A DNA stretch of 64,000 bases from Mesostigma viride (taxonomy: Eukaryota > Streptophyta > Mesostigmatophyceae > Mesostigmatales > Mesostigmataceae), in NCBI GenBank assembly GCA_009746045.1, contig RPFO01000213.1, forward strand, positions 11,811,553 through 11,875,552. Direction: 5' to 3'. A program made the translations under genes and the position numbers. Below are positions 1 through 9,779 of the stretch, piece after piece; position 1 is the stretch's first letter; each line of letters opens with the position of its first letter. The notes under the pieces were generated by a model. That model made no database searches, was not told where the DNA came from, and saw nothing but the letters and a program-made list of their open reading frames with translations.

Positions 1-85
1 GGTAAGCACCATTGCTGCGATCGCTCTCCCACCATTTACGAGGAAATACCCGCAAATGGGAAACCACTGAAAAGGTCTGGTAATA
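1..85 (-). repeat. Truncated pseudo-LTR fragment of the Penelope-like element
   Basis: This stretch matches, with a few changes, the middle of the two 568-bp terminal repeats at 9212-9779 and 13763-14330 (their segments near 9470-9545 and 14020-14096), in the same orientation. Similarity stops at about base 83. It is therefore a third, partial copy of the Penelope-like terminal repeat; the window edge cuts it, so the rest of the element cannot be judged. Confidence 0.8.
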
Positions 86-125
86 CATTATGTGTTCATT
101 GAGAATTCATGATAAATTACGGAGC

Positions 126-270
126 TTGGCATGCAAGATAAGGAAAACCCCGAAAAGAAGAAGAACCCTATAAAGAAAATAATAGTAAATATCTGACACG
201 GTCATGCAAGGATCACGCCAGCTGCACAAGGTACAACTAACTACATTACAAAACTACGACACGCAGCAAC
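126..270 (-). repeat. Left arm of inverted repeat; LINE untranslated region
   Basis: The reverse complement of this segment matches 860-1005 closely over about 140 nt, with small indels near 180. The right copy lies just upstream of the R2-like ORF and looks like its 5' untranslated region. Here the same sequence follows, on the minus strand, the 3' end of a related ORF (303-578). This could be a head-to-tail junction of two elements. Confidence 0.75.
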
Positions 271-302
271 CTCGCTGCCGGCCAACCAGGCCTGGGAGGG
301 AT

Positions 303-650
303 CTAGACCGCATGGGTCGCGACAAAGTCGGCCCGGATGCGGCGGAATAACACATCAGCCACGGGGCGAGTGACAGGCGCTGACAGGCGCTGCCGCAAAT
401 ACGAGGGCCACGTGCGGGCAGACCACGGGGCGGTCTGACCCTCGAGGTCGAGGCGGTCTTCACGGCGCTGGCAGCACTCGTGAACAAACTCCGCCGTCTT
501 GGGGCCCATGGCCCCGAACTCCTTAAGGACAAAGGGGATGCATGCACCGGTGGGGCCCCACATTGCCGTAGGAGGCAATTACTTGTCGCGCTCAGCCACA
601 GCGCGGCAGCAGCGCCGGCATCCACAGCGCGCCGCCCGGAGGATGTGGCA
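303..650 (-). pseudogene. 3' scrap of an R2-like LINE ORF
   Basis: The minus-strand reading from about 578 down to 303 aligns with the last 75 or so residues of the R2-like ORF ending at 4158. Both carry the blocks EFGAMGP, REDRLDLEG, APWSARTW and RRxRADF. Upstream of 578 the similarity continues only across frame changes and stops. It is a decayed, 5'-truncated copy lying head to head with the larger element. It covers only the region after the endonuclease core, so it cannot be functional. Confidence 0.8.
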
Positions 651-859
651 ATCCCGGAGAGCGTCCTACCCTTATAATGTGCACAAGCAGCTAGGACGTA
701 GGATGGCTGTACAAATGGTCCTTTGTGTCAACTGGGCCCTGGACGGTACGGGACAGTACCTTGTAATCTATGTGTAATCTGACTGATGTCAGTTAGTATC
801 TTTCTCAAGTTAGGGGTGTAATGCATATAGAGAGAGAGCTGCATGGTGGGCCGGCATGC

Positions 860-1005
860 ATGTTGCTGCGTGTCGTAGTTTTGTGAGGTAGTTAGTTGTA
901 CCTTGTGCAGCTGGCGTGATCGATCCTTGGATGTCCATGTCAGATCACTGTTAATTTCTTCAGGGTTCTTCTTCTTTTCGGGGTTTTCCTTATGTTGCAT
1001 GCCCG
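860..1005 (+). repeat. Right arm of inverted repeat; probable 5' UTR of the R2-like LINE
   Basis: This is the partner of 126-270 in inverted orientation. It ends at the first in-frame ATG (999) of the R2-like ORF, so it probably serves as the 5' untranslated region or the junction with an upstream unit. No promoter motif is recognised. Confidence 0.7.
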
Positions 1006-4000
1006 AATCTCACCTCCGTAATTTTTCGTTCTCGGTGCACCCCGATCTCGGCGCGGCGGATCTGCAGGCCATGAGCTGTTACCGGTGCCCGGAAGCTCAC
1101 TGCCAGCGGGTGTACTCCATTCACGGGCGCGCTCAGCACGCGCGCGCCTGTGTTGCTCAACGGCCCCTCAACCGGCCAGCAGTCCCGGCCCCCTCCCCCC
1201 CTCCCGCCTCGGCTCCCACCGGCTCCCAGCCCCCGCCGCCCGACTACTCGGCCAGTTGGCGTTGGCTTGACACGGTTCCCTGGGATGCATGCGCCATCAA
1301 CCCGACGTCTACCCTGACCGCCCTCCCCCACCGCGCGCGTAGCCTTTTCGCGCAATGTGCAATCGTTTCTCTCCGGCGCATGCACGCCACTCCGGACGAC
1401 CCGCTGGGCTTTAAACTGCACATGGTGACCCCCCGCCTGCTACTCACCCCTCTCGGGCGTGGTGTGCGCGGCCTCCAGGGTGCGGTTATTGCCCGTTGCC
1501 GACGCTTTCTGCAGGGGGACTGGGAGGGGCTGTTTGGCGTGCCGCCCCCGCGCACGGCCCGGCTGTCGGGGGAGGTCAACTTCGAGCGGGTGGCCGCCGA
1601 CGTCATCCGCCTCGTCCGCGAGGGGCAGCTCAGCCGGGCCATGACCCGCTTGGAAATGGCCAAGCTGGCCCCCGCCAATGCGGCTACCCTGGCGGCCTTG
1701 GAGGCTCTTCACCCTGCGGAGCCCGGATTCCAGCTGCCCGTGCCGGACCCCCTGCCGGCCCCCCTCCGGCTGGACCGCGACTGCTTCCTGGAGGTGATGC
1801 GTGCGGTCCCGCGGGCTTCCTCTACCGGGCCGTCGGGCTGGCGCTACGAGCACTTGGAGGTCCTGGTGGGGCATGGGGGCGAGGACATTCTCTTTGACAC
1901 CCTCATTGACCTGGCGGCTGGTCGCGTTCCTCCCGCTGCGCGCGAGTGGTTAGCGGGCGCTCGCCTCCTCGCTCTGCTCAAGGGTGTCTTGCCCCCCCCC
2001 GAGGGCAAGGCGGCGCCCGATCGCCTGCGGTGAGGTGCTCCGCAAGCTCGTGGGCAAAGTGATCTGCCGCCAAAAGGCGCCCGAGCTCCGTGCCTTTTTC
2101 TGCCCGCCCCTCGCAGCGGGTGAGCCCTCGGTGGCGGCCCAGCTGGGGGTGACGACTCCAGGCGGGGCGGATATCCTCATCCATTCGGTGCAGGCCTACC
2201 TCGAGGCCCACCCCACCCACGCTGTCGTCAAGGTCGACTGCCACAACGCGTTCAACAGTCTGTCCCGCGCCAGCATGTTTGCGGCCGTCATGGAGTCCTT
2301 CGAGGACTTGTACGCTTGGACAGCCGTGTGCTACGGCCAGCCCGGCCAACTGGTTCACATCATGGAGGACGGCACTTGCGGCGGCCTGCTGTCGCGGTCG
2401 GGCACCCAGCAAGGGGACCCCCTGGGACCCCTGTACTTTGCCGCCCCCCTCCAGGGTTGCCTCCCAGCGGTCCATGCTGCCCACCCGGCGGTCGCTATTC
2501 AGGCCTACTTGGATGATATCTACCTTCTGGGCCCTGTGCCGGACACCACCGCGGCTCTGCTGGCACTGCAGACCGCGGTGGCCGACATCAACCTCCAGTT
2601 GACCCTGGCCAAGTGCGCGGTGTACTCGCCCCAAGGTGATTGCTCCGGCTTTCCGCCCCAGCTCTTGGGCCGGGACGAGCGCCTCCATGGGTTGGATGTC
2701 CTCGGCGTTCCGGTTGGCGACCCCGCGTTTGTCATCGATGCTCTGCGGGCCGCCCTCGAGGCACGCACTGAGGTACTGCCCTTGATTGCGCGCCTTCATG
2801 ATTCGCAGACCAAGGGTCTGCTTCTGTGGTTTTGCGCTCACCCTCGCGTCGTTCACTGGCTCCGGGGCGCTCTTCCGGCTCAGGTCCGGCTGGCCGCTGA
2901 GGGCCACGACGAACGCATCCAGTCGGCCTTGGCGCAGCTGGTCCCGGGCCCCGACCTCCCGCCACATGCTATTCGCATTGCCTCCCTGCCTGCACGGATG
3001 GGTGGCTGCGGTCTGACTCGTGCCGCCCGGCTGGCCCCAGCAGCATTTTTGGGCTCCGTCGCTCAGTCGTGGGCGGAAAGCTGCCGGCTCCTGCCCCTTT
3101 TGGCAACGGCAGCGCCTGACCTCCTGGACCCCAGCAGCCCTTTGCCCTTCGTCACCGCCATCCAGGAGGCCTATGCTGAGATCCAGCAGGCCTGTTCTCC
3201 CGTCCGTGCCGCTCAGGCGGTACAGCGCCACCTCCCTCGCGGCACTCCCTCGGTCGCCTCCGTTCAATCTCCCGCCGCATTCCCTGCTCGCGTCATCGAT
3301 AAACACCAGAAAACCTACGCGGGTATTCTGCACACGGCTGATTGGATTGCTCTTTTCGCGGACCTCAACGCCCAGGGACGTGCGTGGCTGTTCTCGCTTT
3401 CCTTGCGGAGTGTGGGCTCGGCGTACCTTCGTGCTCTTCCCATGGCCCCCCCATTCGCCTTGGCTCCCAGCCACTACTCGGTGGCGCTCCGGCACCAGCT
3501 ATTTGCCCCGCAGCCTCTTGTTCCGGCCGGGCGGCCTTGTGGTAGCTGTGGGCAGCCGCTGGATCCCACGGGGACTCACTACCTTGCCTGCATGGGGGGC
3601 CAACAGAATCAGAATTGGTATTTGTATTTGCACACTGTCCTCCTGACGGTGGTGCTCGCCATGATTCGGTCGGTTTTCCCCCACGCGAACATCCGGTCCG
3701 AGGATGCGGATGGCGCTGCCTTCTATTCCCCCAACCACCGGCCTGACATCGTGGTGCTGGACTTTGAGGGGGGTGGCCGGCATCTGCTTATTGACGTTTC
3801 GGTGGCGCGGCCCTTGGCTCTTAGCCACGTGGCTGGGGCCTCCCTCACGGCAGGTTACACGGCGGACCGGGCGGAGCGGGCCAAGCTCCTGGCCTACGGC
3901 GACGTCGGGCACCATCGTGTGGTGCCCTTTGTCCTGGAGGAGTTTGGGGCCATGGGGCCCCTGACCTCCGCCTTCTTCAAGGAGTGTTGCCGGCTCCGGG

Positions 4001-4158
4001 AGGACCGGCTGGACCTGGAGGGCCACCGGGCCCCATGGTCGGCGCGGACCTGGACGTCATATTGGCGTCAGCGCTTGTCGGTGGCGCTGACTCGGGCCAT
4101 GGCTGACATCATGCTCCGCCGTACGCGGGCTGATTTCGCGGTGCAGCAGGGCTATTAG
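999..4158 (+). pseudogene. R2-like non-LTR retrotransposon ORF (ZnF, RT, restriction-like endonuclease), one frameshift
   Basis: The ORF would encode the single replication protein of a site-selective LINE, which nicks target DNA and reverse transcribes its RNA there. The first frame opens with a C2H2 finger (CPEAHC then HGRAQHARAC, near 1086-1150). After the frameshift comes reverse transcriptase: GEVLRKLVGK (about 2031), VVKVDCHNAFN (about 2225), QQGDPLGPL (about 2408) and YLDD (about 2507). A CX2CX9HX3C knuckle follows (about 3538-3590), then a restriction-like endonuclease core with RPD and LIDV (about 3742-3805). This order matches the R2/NeSL type, not the APE-endonuclease LINEs. Reading passes from frame 999-2033 to frame 1984-4158 just after a C9 run at 1992-2000, so the copy is dead unless that run is a sequencing error. 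The 3' UTR runs to roughly 4400. Confidence 0.85.
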
Positions 4159-4414
4159 GTTCCTCCCGTTAGGCGTTTCCATTGGTCTTATCGTCGTATA
4201 GAGCTTTGACATGGCTCTGTATATAGGTTTATAGCTGGGCGTTTGCTTTGGTTTGAGTGATTTCACTGTGCTGTAAGTAATTATATTTTTAATATATATA
4301 TAGAGAACCTTACCGGTTCGTCTGTGTTCTGATTGGCTGTGAGACCTGTAGGATTGCGTTAGACTCCTCTGTGTCGGCGGGGACATAAGCTTTGCCTTGT
4401 TTGTCACTGTCACT

Positions 4415-5165
4415 TGTTACTGGCACTCGAAGGACCTGGGCGAGCACTGCAAGCGAACGCACTTCAAGGTCTTGGTCCTCACGGTGCTCACCTATGGCGC
4501 CGAGGCATGGACGCTCACGGACACGCTGGCCACACGGCTGAACGGCATGGTAACCAGGATGCTCCGCCAGGCCCTGCATGAGCGTAGGGTTTTCCAAGCA
4601 TAGGTCTTTAGGATCTTTGTACCAGGGTATGCCTCGCATTTCGGACGAGATTAGACAGCGTAGGATAGCATTTTTAGGACATCTTGCTCGCACCAGTCAG
4701 GTAGACACCGACCTCGGTCTGGCCGGCCCCCAGCGGCTTGGCCAGCCAGGGCGGCATATCCTGACCTGGCCTGGCCCCAAGGACATTCCTAGAAAGATGG
4801 GTAAACATGCCATGACCTATCCACAGCAGTTGCTGGCCGACCTAGTGGTCCCAGCCCCGTTTGAACATCGCATTCACTCCCTCTCTCTTGCTTGGAGTGC
4901 TATGCAGGACACTGAGAGGAGGTGGAAGACGACTGTCCGTGGACACGCTCACACGCCAGCGCCCCTGTGGGCAAGCCCCCCCCCCCCCAAGAGGAAGGGG
5001 CGCTTTGCTGAGTAGTGGAGTAGTTGGGGTTTTCTAGATTAGATTAACTTAGAGTTAGATTAGTTCGGTTTCGCGGCTTCGCCCACCTCCATCCATCCAG
5101 CAAGGGAATAGTGTGCTACATAATCTCCCAACAGAGTCATGTTATAATTTAATGCGCCCCCTGCC
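4415..5165 (+). mobile_element. 5'-truncated LINE (family 2, copy A), C-terminal region and tail
   Basis: This carries the typical end of a LINE ORF: a block LTVLTYGAEAWTLTD, then RRIAFLGHLAR, ending at a stop near 5013. The tail reads CTCCCAACAGAGTCATG followed by an AT-rich end. About 740 nt align with 7095-7845 (copy B). No reverse transcriptase domain remains, and the short gap and frame change near 4600 show decay. It lies directly behind the R2-like element. I could not fix its target-site duplication. Confidence 0.8.
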
Positions 5166-5994
5166 ACCCCAGCAACCTCAGTCTAGGGAATGTATAACAC
5201 TAGTGTAGATTAGTCGATCAGGCCTAACACGTGGCCTATGCGCATGTGCGCCCATAATGGCCCTCCCCATGGATGATGCCTTGATAATTTAGCCAAGCTA
5301 GCTATGCCTGTTATGGGACCCCCCATGGATCCTGCAATAAGAATTTAGCCAAGCTCTGCCTATGCAGAGAATCACTCTCTGATGAGAAGCCATGCCCTAG
5401 CTTTCGTATAGCCATGATGATCTTCCACCCCATGCCGGACCCCTAGCTCTGATGAAACATGGTGGTGCAGGTGCACTTGGTGCACCTAGAGCAGATGTAG
5501 TTTACATCCTACCCTTGCAGAAAGTAGCCCAGAATGTATTAAAAGCCATATATGCCCCTTCTCAGGGCCGGATATGTGCTACATGTACTCCCAACGGAGT
5601 TATGTTCCTAATTAATTAAATGAATAACTAATTAAATTAATTGCTTGTCACCATAGCCATCAAGTGGATACCCCCAATAATGTGAAGTCATTTCTAATAA
5701 CCGGGCATCCTCACTTGAGGCCCTGTTATTGGGCAGCCATATCCGATAGACAGGAAGTCTTGCTTGTGTCTGTATGAACAAGCAGAGAGACGCCCGACTG
5801 AAAGGGGACCACCGCTCTCACTCTACTGCGTACGTACCGTCTCGTGGAAAGGCCTCTACTGAGACGGGAAACGACCACCCCCCACGATTCCTGGAGAGTG
5901 CTAGGAATCTCCCCTGTCTCTTTGGGTTTGATAAGTCCGTTCTGTCTTCATAATGACAGGAGGTAAAAGATCTGTGCATTTAGTGGAGCAGTCT
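5166..5994. other. Non-coding stretch with an old LINE tail fragment
   Basis: No ORF here looks like protein. Around 5565-5640 a short piece (CTACATGTACTCCCAACGG and an AATTAATT run) repeats the 3' tail of the family 2 LINEs. The rest, including the GC-balanced stretch near 5700-5990, matches nothing I recognise. Confidence 0.5.
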
Positions 5995-6093
5995 GAGGCC
6001 ACCATTTCATTCTGTTACAATCTGTGCGTGCGAGGTGCCCGCGGCTAGGCCCAGGCGTCTGTGCCTAATAATATGGGAAGCATATGGTAAATC
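5995..6093 (-). mobile_element. Older family 2 LINE, left piece split by an insertion
   Basis: The sequence aligns with 15275-15350 of the minus-strand LINE at 14500-15812. Its alignment breaks off at 6093 and resumes at 7853, so it is one older element interrupted by copy B. Confidence 0.75.
6082..6093. repeat. Target-site duplication, left copy
   Basis: ATATGGTAAATC occurs here and again at 7853-7864, exactly flanking LINE copy B. In the uninterrupted relative at 15345-15360 the two flanks join directly, which supports a real insertion site. Confidence 0.85.
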
Positions 6094-7852
6094 CTCCGCC
6101 TGTTGAGTGGCAGCTTGGCGGCCATGGGCCGAGTCATGCTGTACAAGAAGGGCTCTGCTGCTGACCCTGGTAACTATCGGGGTGTCTGCCTCCAGAGCGC
6201 CGCGCTCAGCGCGGCGCTCGATCGAAAGGAAGGTCTTCATGCGCATGATGCTGCACAGGCTCTGCGCCGCGCTTGACCCACTCCTGGGTGAGTCTCAGAT
6301 GGGTTTCCGTCGTGGTCGTAACACTGTCATGGCTGTATTTGTCGCGCGCGCCGGTTGATGGCGGGAGGTGCGTCGCCTTTGCCCTGATGGCACCTGTGCC
6401 GCTGCCGTCTTCATTTTTGTCGACTATGTCAAGGCCTTTGACACGGTCCTCTGGGAGGCTCTTTGGGCCATCCTAGCTCTGGATCGGGTACCGCCAGCGT
6501 TTATTGCTGCCATTCGTCGACTGTATGAGGGCTCACAGGCAGTAGTGCGGACTGCGGAAGGCACCACCCCACCATTCCCCCTTCACCACAGGGTGTGGCA
6601 AGGTTGTGTCCTGTCCCCATATCTGTTCATTAAATTATTGTTGTGGATCACGTCATGCGCCGGGCACGTGCACGCTTTACTGCTCTTAACCAACGGACTC
6701 GATCAGTACAAATTAAGGGGTCCGAGCCCGGCTTGGACATTCTTAACGAGCGCGAGCACGGCGGGGGCGGCACTGGCTACCGCCTGGCCGACCTGATTTA
6801 TGCGAATGACACCATCCTCATCGCGCACCCCGAGCACATTCAGACCTGGCTGGACTGTCTGGGCTTGGAGGCGAGGGCGGTGGGGTTAGAGATTATTAGT
6901 GGCAAAACTGAGGCGATGGTGATTGGGGCCTCCAGTCGCCCGCCTCTGCCGCGCCGGCCTGCTCGACGGGACGGAGGTCCCGTTCCGTGATCGCTTCAAA
7001 CTGTAAGGGAGCATGCTCCCCGACACCCGGCCGACGATGTGAACATCCGCATCGGCCTGGCCTGGGCCCGGCTCCGTTCGCTCAACACCTACTGGCGCTC
7101 AAAGGGCCTGGGCTAGCACCGTAAGCGCATGCTCTTCAAGGTCCTCGTCCTCACAGTGCTTACCTATGGCGCCGAGGCATGGACACTCACGGACACACTG
7201 GCGGCTAAGCTAGACGGCACGGTTTACAGGATGCTCCGACAGGTCCTGAATGTAGGGTTTTAATTCCAAGCATAGGCCATTAGAGTCTTTGTATCAGGGT
7301 ATGCCTCGCATTTCGTCGACGAGATTAGGCAGCGTAGGATAGCATTTGTAGGACATCTTGCTCGCACCAGTCAGGTCGACATCGCTCTTGGTCTGGCCGC
7401 CGGCCCCAGGCCGGCGGCTAAGTTGGCCAACCAGGGCGGCACATCGTGACCTGGCCTGGCCCCAAGGACATTCCTAGAAAGCTAAGTATAAGCCTGCCAT
7501 GAACTACATCCAGATGTCGCTGGCCGACCTAGTGGTCCCAGCTCAATCAGTTTGAACACCGCATTCACTCGATCCCTCTCTCTTCTTTGGACTGCCATGC
7601 AGAAGAAGAAGCGGTGGCAGAAGATTGTCCAGGCTCACACGCCAGCCCCTGTGGGCAAGCCCCCTCCCCCCAAGCGGAAAGGGCGTTTTGCTGAATAGTG
7701 TAGTTAGGATTTTTCTAGACTAGATAGCTTAGTTAGGTTCGTTCCATTATGCGGCTTCGCCCGGGCCCCCTCCATCCATCCATCCAGCAAGGAATATGTG
7801 CTACATGAACTCCCAACAGAGACATGGTATAATTTAATTTAATCTTAATTTA
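6094..7852 (+). mobile_element. LINE family 2, copy B, 5'-truncated, with degenerate reverse transcriptase
   Basis: Several plus-strand frames together give an APE-clade-like reverse transcriptase: MGFRRGRNT (about 6300), IFVDYVKAFDTVLWEAL (about 6415), VWQGCVLSPYLF (about 6595) and YANDTILIAH (about 6799), where YADD is expected. The C-terminal block LTVLTYGAEAWTLTD follows at about 7150 and the common tail at 7740-7850. Frameshifts and the altered catalytic motif make it a pseudogene. No endonuclease domain is left. A 12-bp duplication brackets it, as expected for target-primed reverse transcription. Confidence 0.85.
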
Positions 7853-8110
7853 ATATGGTAAATCAGCATACAAATCCTCATGGCTAATGTGCAGGCTAAA
7901 TGGTATATTAAGCACACTACGTAGCATCTTGGTGACCGCGCCGTCGAGTTGCTGCTCCAGCTCCTGCGTCAGCGTCCAGGTCTCGGCTCAGGTCAGGTCA
8001 GGTCAGGGTCGTCAGAATGACGACTTTGAAGAGGTCGCGTTTGACAGTCCGGGGCATGCAGGGCGGGCTTACTCCACCAGCAACAGTGCTCGTCGTGGAC
8101 GTACGTGTTA
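7853..8110 (-). mobile_element. Older family 2 LINE, right piece after the insertion
   Basis: It aligns in the same orientation with 15345-15560 (shared text such as AGCATCTTGG and GCTGCTCCAGCTCCTGCGTC). It continues the element broken at 6093. On the minus strand it encodes part of the LINE C-terminal region, now broken. Confidence 0.7.
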
Positions 8111-8524
8111 CATGTCAATATTAGCTAGATCCGGAATGTCTTGATGTCTGTAGAGAACATCCCGCTCCAGGGATGAGTTCCATTCATGAAGTCGACCAGC
8201 AATTGGTCATAGTGATCAATTATGAATCATGGTTGTAGATCTTTCAGTCATGCAGCCGGCATCCCAGCCGATCGATGTTTAATTGGACTTGCAGGTGATT
8301 CACCTGAGTCGCAGGCTGGCCAGTCATCGAGACCGAGTCGTTCGGCAATCGTCGGTTGTATTAAACTGAGATACATCATCGGCATCGAGAACCTGTAGAG
8401 AGGCCTTCTAACCTCTCTCCAGCCGACCGGGCGCTTCCGGTGGGGCGGGGGTTCTGGCGCGCATTCTCGAGAGGGCATGGCGCCACCTAGCTTCTCCTAC
8501 TTCTGCTGCTGATCGGCATCTGCT
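8111..8524. other. Unassigned non-coding sequence
   Basis: I see no gene, no repeat shared with the rest of the window and no clear structure in this stretch. It lies between two LINE pieces of opposite orientation and may be diverged LINE sequence. Confidence 0.4.
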
Positions 8525-9191
8525 ATGGACACACCTCGGGGCAATCAGCTGCCTCTTGGACCACTGAAGAGCACAGGTGCGCAAAGGTTAGGAGTAGGGT
8601 TATGGGAGTGCCATTTCCTTTGCCCAGCTCCTCGACATCGACTAGCGCCTCAAGGACAACGCCATATCGCCGTTGAGTGCCTGCAACATGGACATGTGCT
8701 ACGTACCCTAGACGGGATGGGCCTTCACCCGGACAGCCTCCTCAGTCTGTCTGTAATACTAAGTACTATGGAGGCGTTTGGCTCGCAAGTAGTGATGAAG
8801 GAGACCACCCCCAAGTCAGTCCACGGGGGCTCCGCGTGTGACCCAGTTTGGCATTCATAGTGATTCGGGCCGTGGTGCCCACACTGAACCCTGTCACTAG
8901 GAATTAGATAGCTAGCATCATCCATTCCATCCCATGTTCACTTGCCCACGCTCCTTGCTATGACATGCTCACATGGGTCTTATTGCACCCACAGTTTGCC
9001 GGATCGTTAGCCTGTCCTTTTAGCTAGCCGCGCCCGATTGCAGCTGTGGCATGCCTTTGGCATGAAGGAGACTGGGGGTCTCTGCCCTTTCTCCTGTAGT
9101 GCACACACAGGGATTAAAAGCACTTCGGTGCTCCGTGACTCCCCAACGGGAGCACGAGTTTAATTAATTAATTAATTAATTAATCCCATGT
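8525..9191 (+). mobile_element. LINE family 2 tail, left arm of a large inverted repeat
   Basis: This arm is the reverse complement of about 14500-15125, with good similarity throughout (for example GTAGTGATGAAGGAGACCAC at about 8791, mirrored at about 15030-15050). It ends in a run of AATT/TTAA units at 9158-9184, the family's 3' tail. The coding frames are broken. Together with 14500-15812 it forms a tail-to-tail pair. Confidence 0.75.
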
Positions 9192-9213
9192 TCCCCTCCC
9201 ACTGAGGACTTAT
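9192..9213. repeat. Interrupted copy of the short palindromic tail unit
   Basis: The text running into ACTGAGGACTTAT matches the start of the short unit seen whole at 62147-62213 (reverse complement). The Penelope-like element cuts it at CTTAT (9209-9213), and it resumes at 14330. Confidence 0.8.
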
Positions 9214-9779
9214 CAAAGAGACAACCAGCGCAGGCCAGAAATCGGGAGAATCCGGACCATGGTAGCTCGAGCCTGCCGTTATCTTTTCCGCGTTTTCGAG
9301 TCGTTCAGGATGATGAAGATGAATGGTGATGGAAATGTGTATCCTTGTGCATTGAAATTATGGCTGGCTTACGTGTGGAGCGACTAGATGACCTAGACGG
9401 TGGGGCCGGAAACAGCATGCTTGATCAGGGCGTGTGTTTCTAGCCTAACTGGCCGGGAGTGTCTAGTGGTGAGCACCATTGCTGCGATCGCTCTCCCACC
9501 ATTTACGAGGAAATACCCGCAAATGGAAAACCACTGAAAAGGTCTAGCTAGTCAGTCATCACGTTAGCCATGCCATGATTCCAAACGTCCAAGAACTGCA
9601 CACGGTGCAAAGGCAAAAAGCCGGAGGACAGCACTTTCAAATGTGCGGCGGGAACCAAAAGCCCGCGGATGCCAGAAAACATCGTGTTGCGGCAGCGACG
9701 CGACGATGTGGACAACGAATCCAGTGCCAAGCTCGGAACGGCCGCAAAGGAGATCTGGCATCACAGGGTTCAGATGTGC
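9212..9779 (-). repeat. Pseudo-LTR, downstream copy of the Penelope-like element
   Basis: This 568-bp direct repeat has the same length and, by eye, the same sequence as 13763-14330. On the coding (minus) strand it lies at the 3' end of the element and contains the last codons and stop of the ORF at its inner edge (9770). A 60-residue reading (9548-9730) recurs identically in the other copy and is not taken as a gene. Confidence 0.85.

Noticed and set aside
1978..3495. 505-codon minus-strand ORF opposite the R2-like reverse transcriptase
   Set aside because: It is the antisense shadow of a GC-rich coding frame; the plus frame has the reverse transcriptase and endonuclease motifs.
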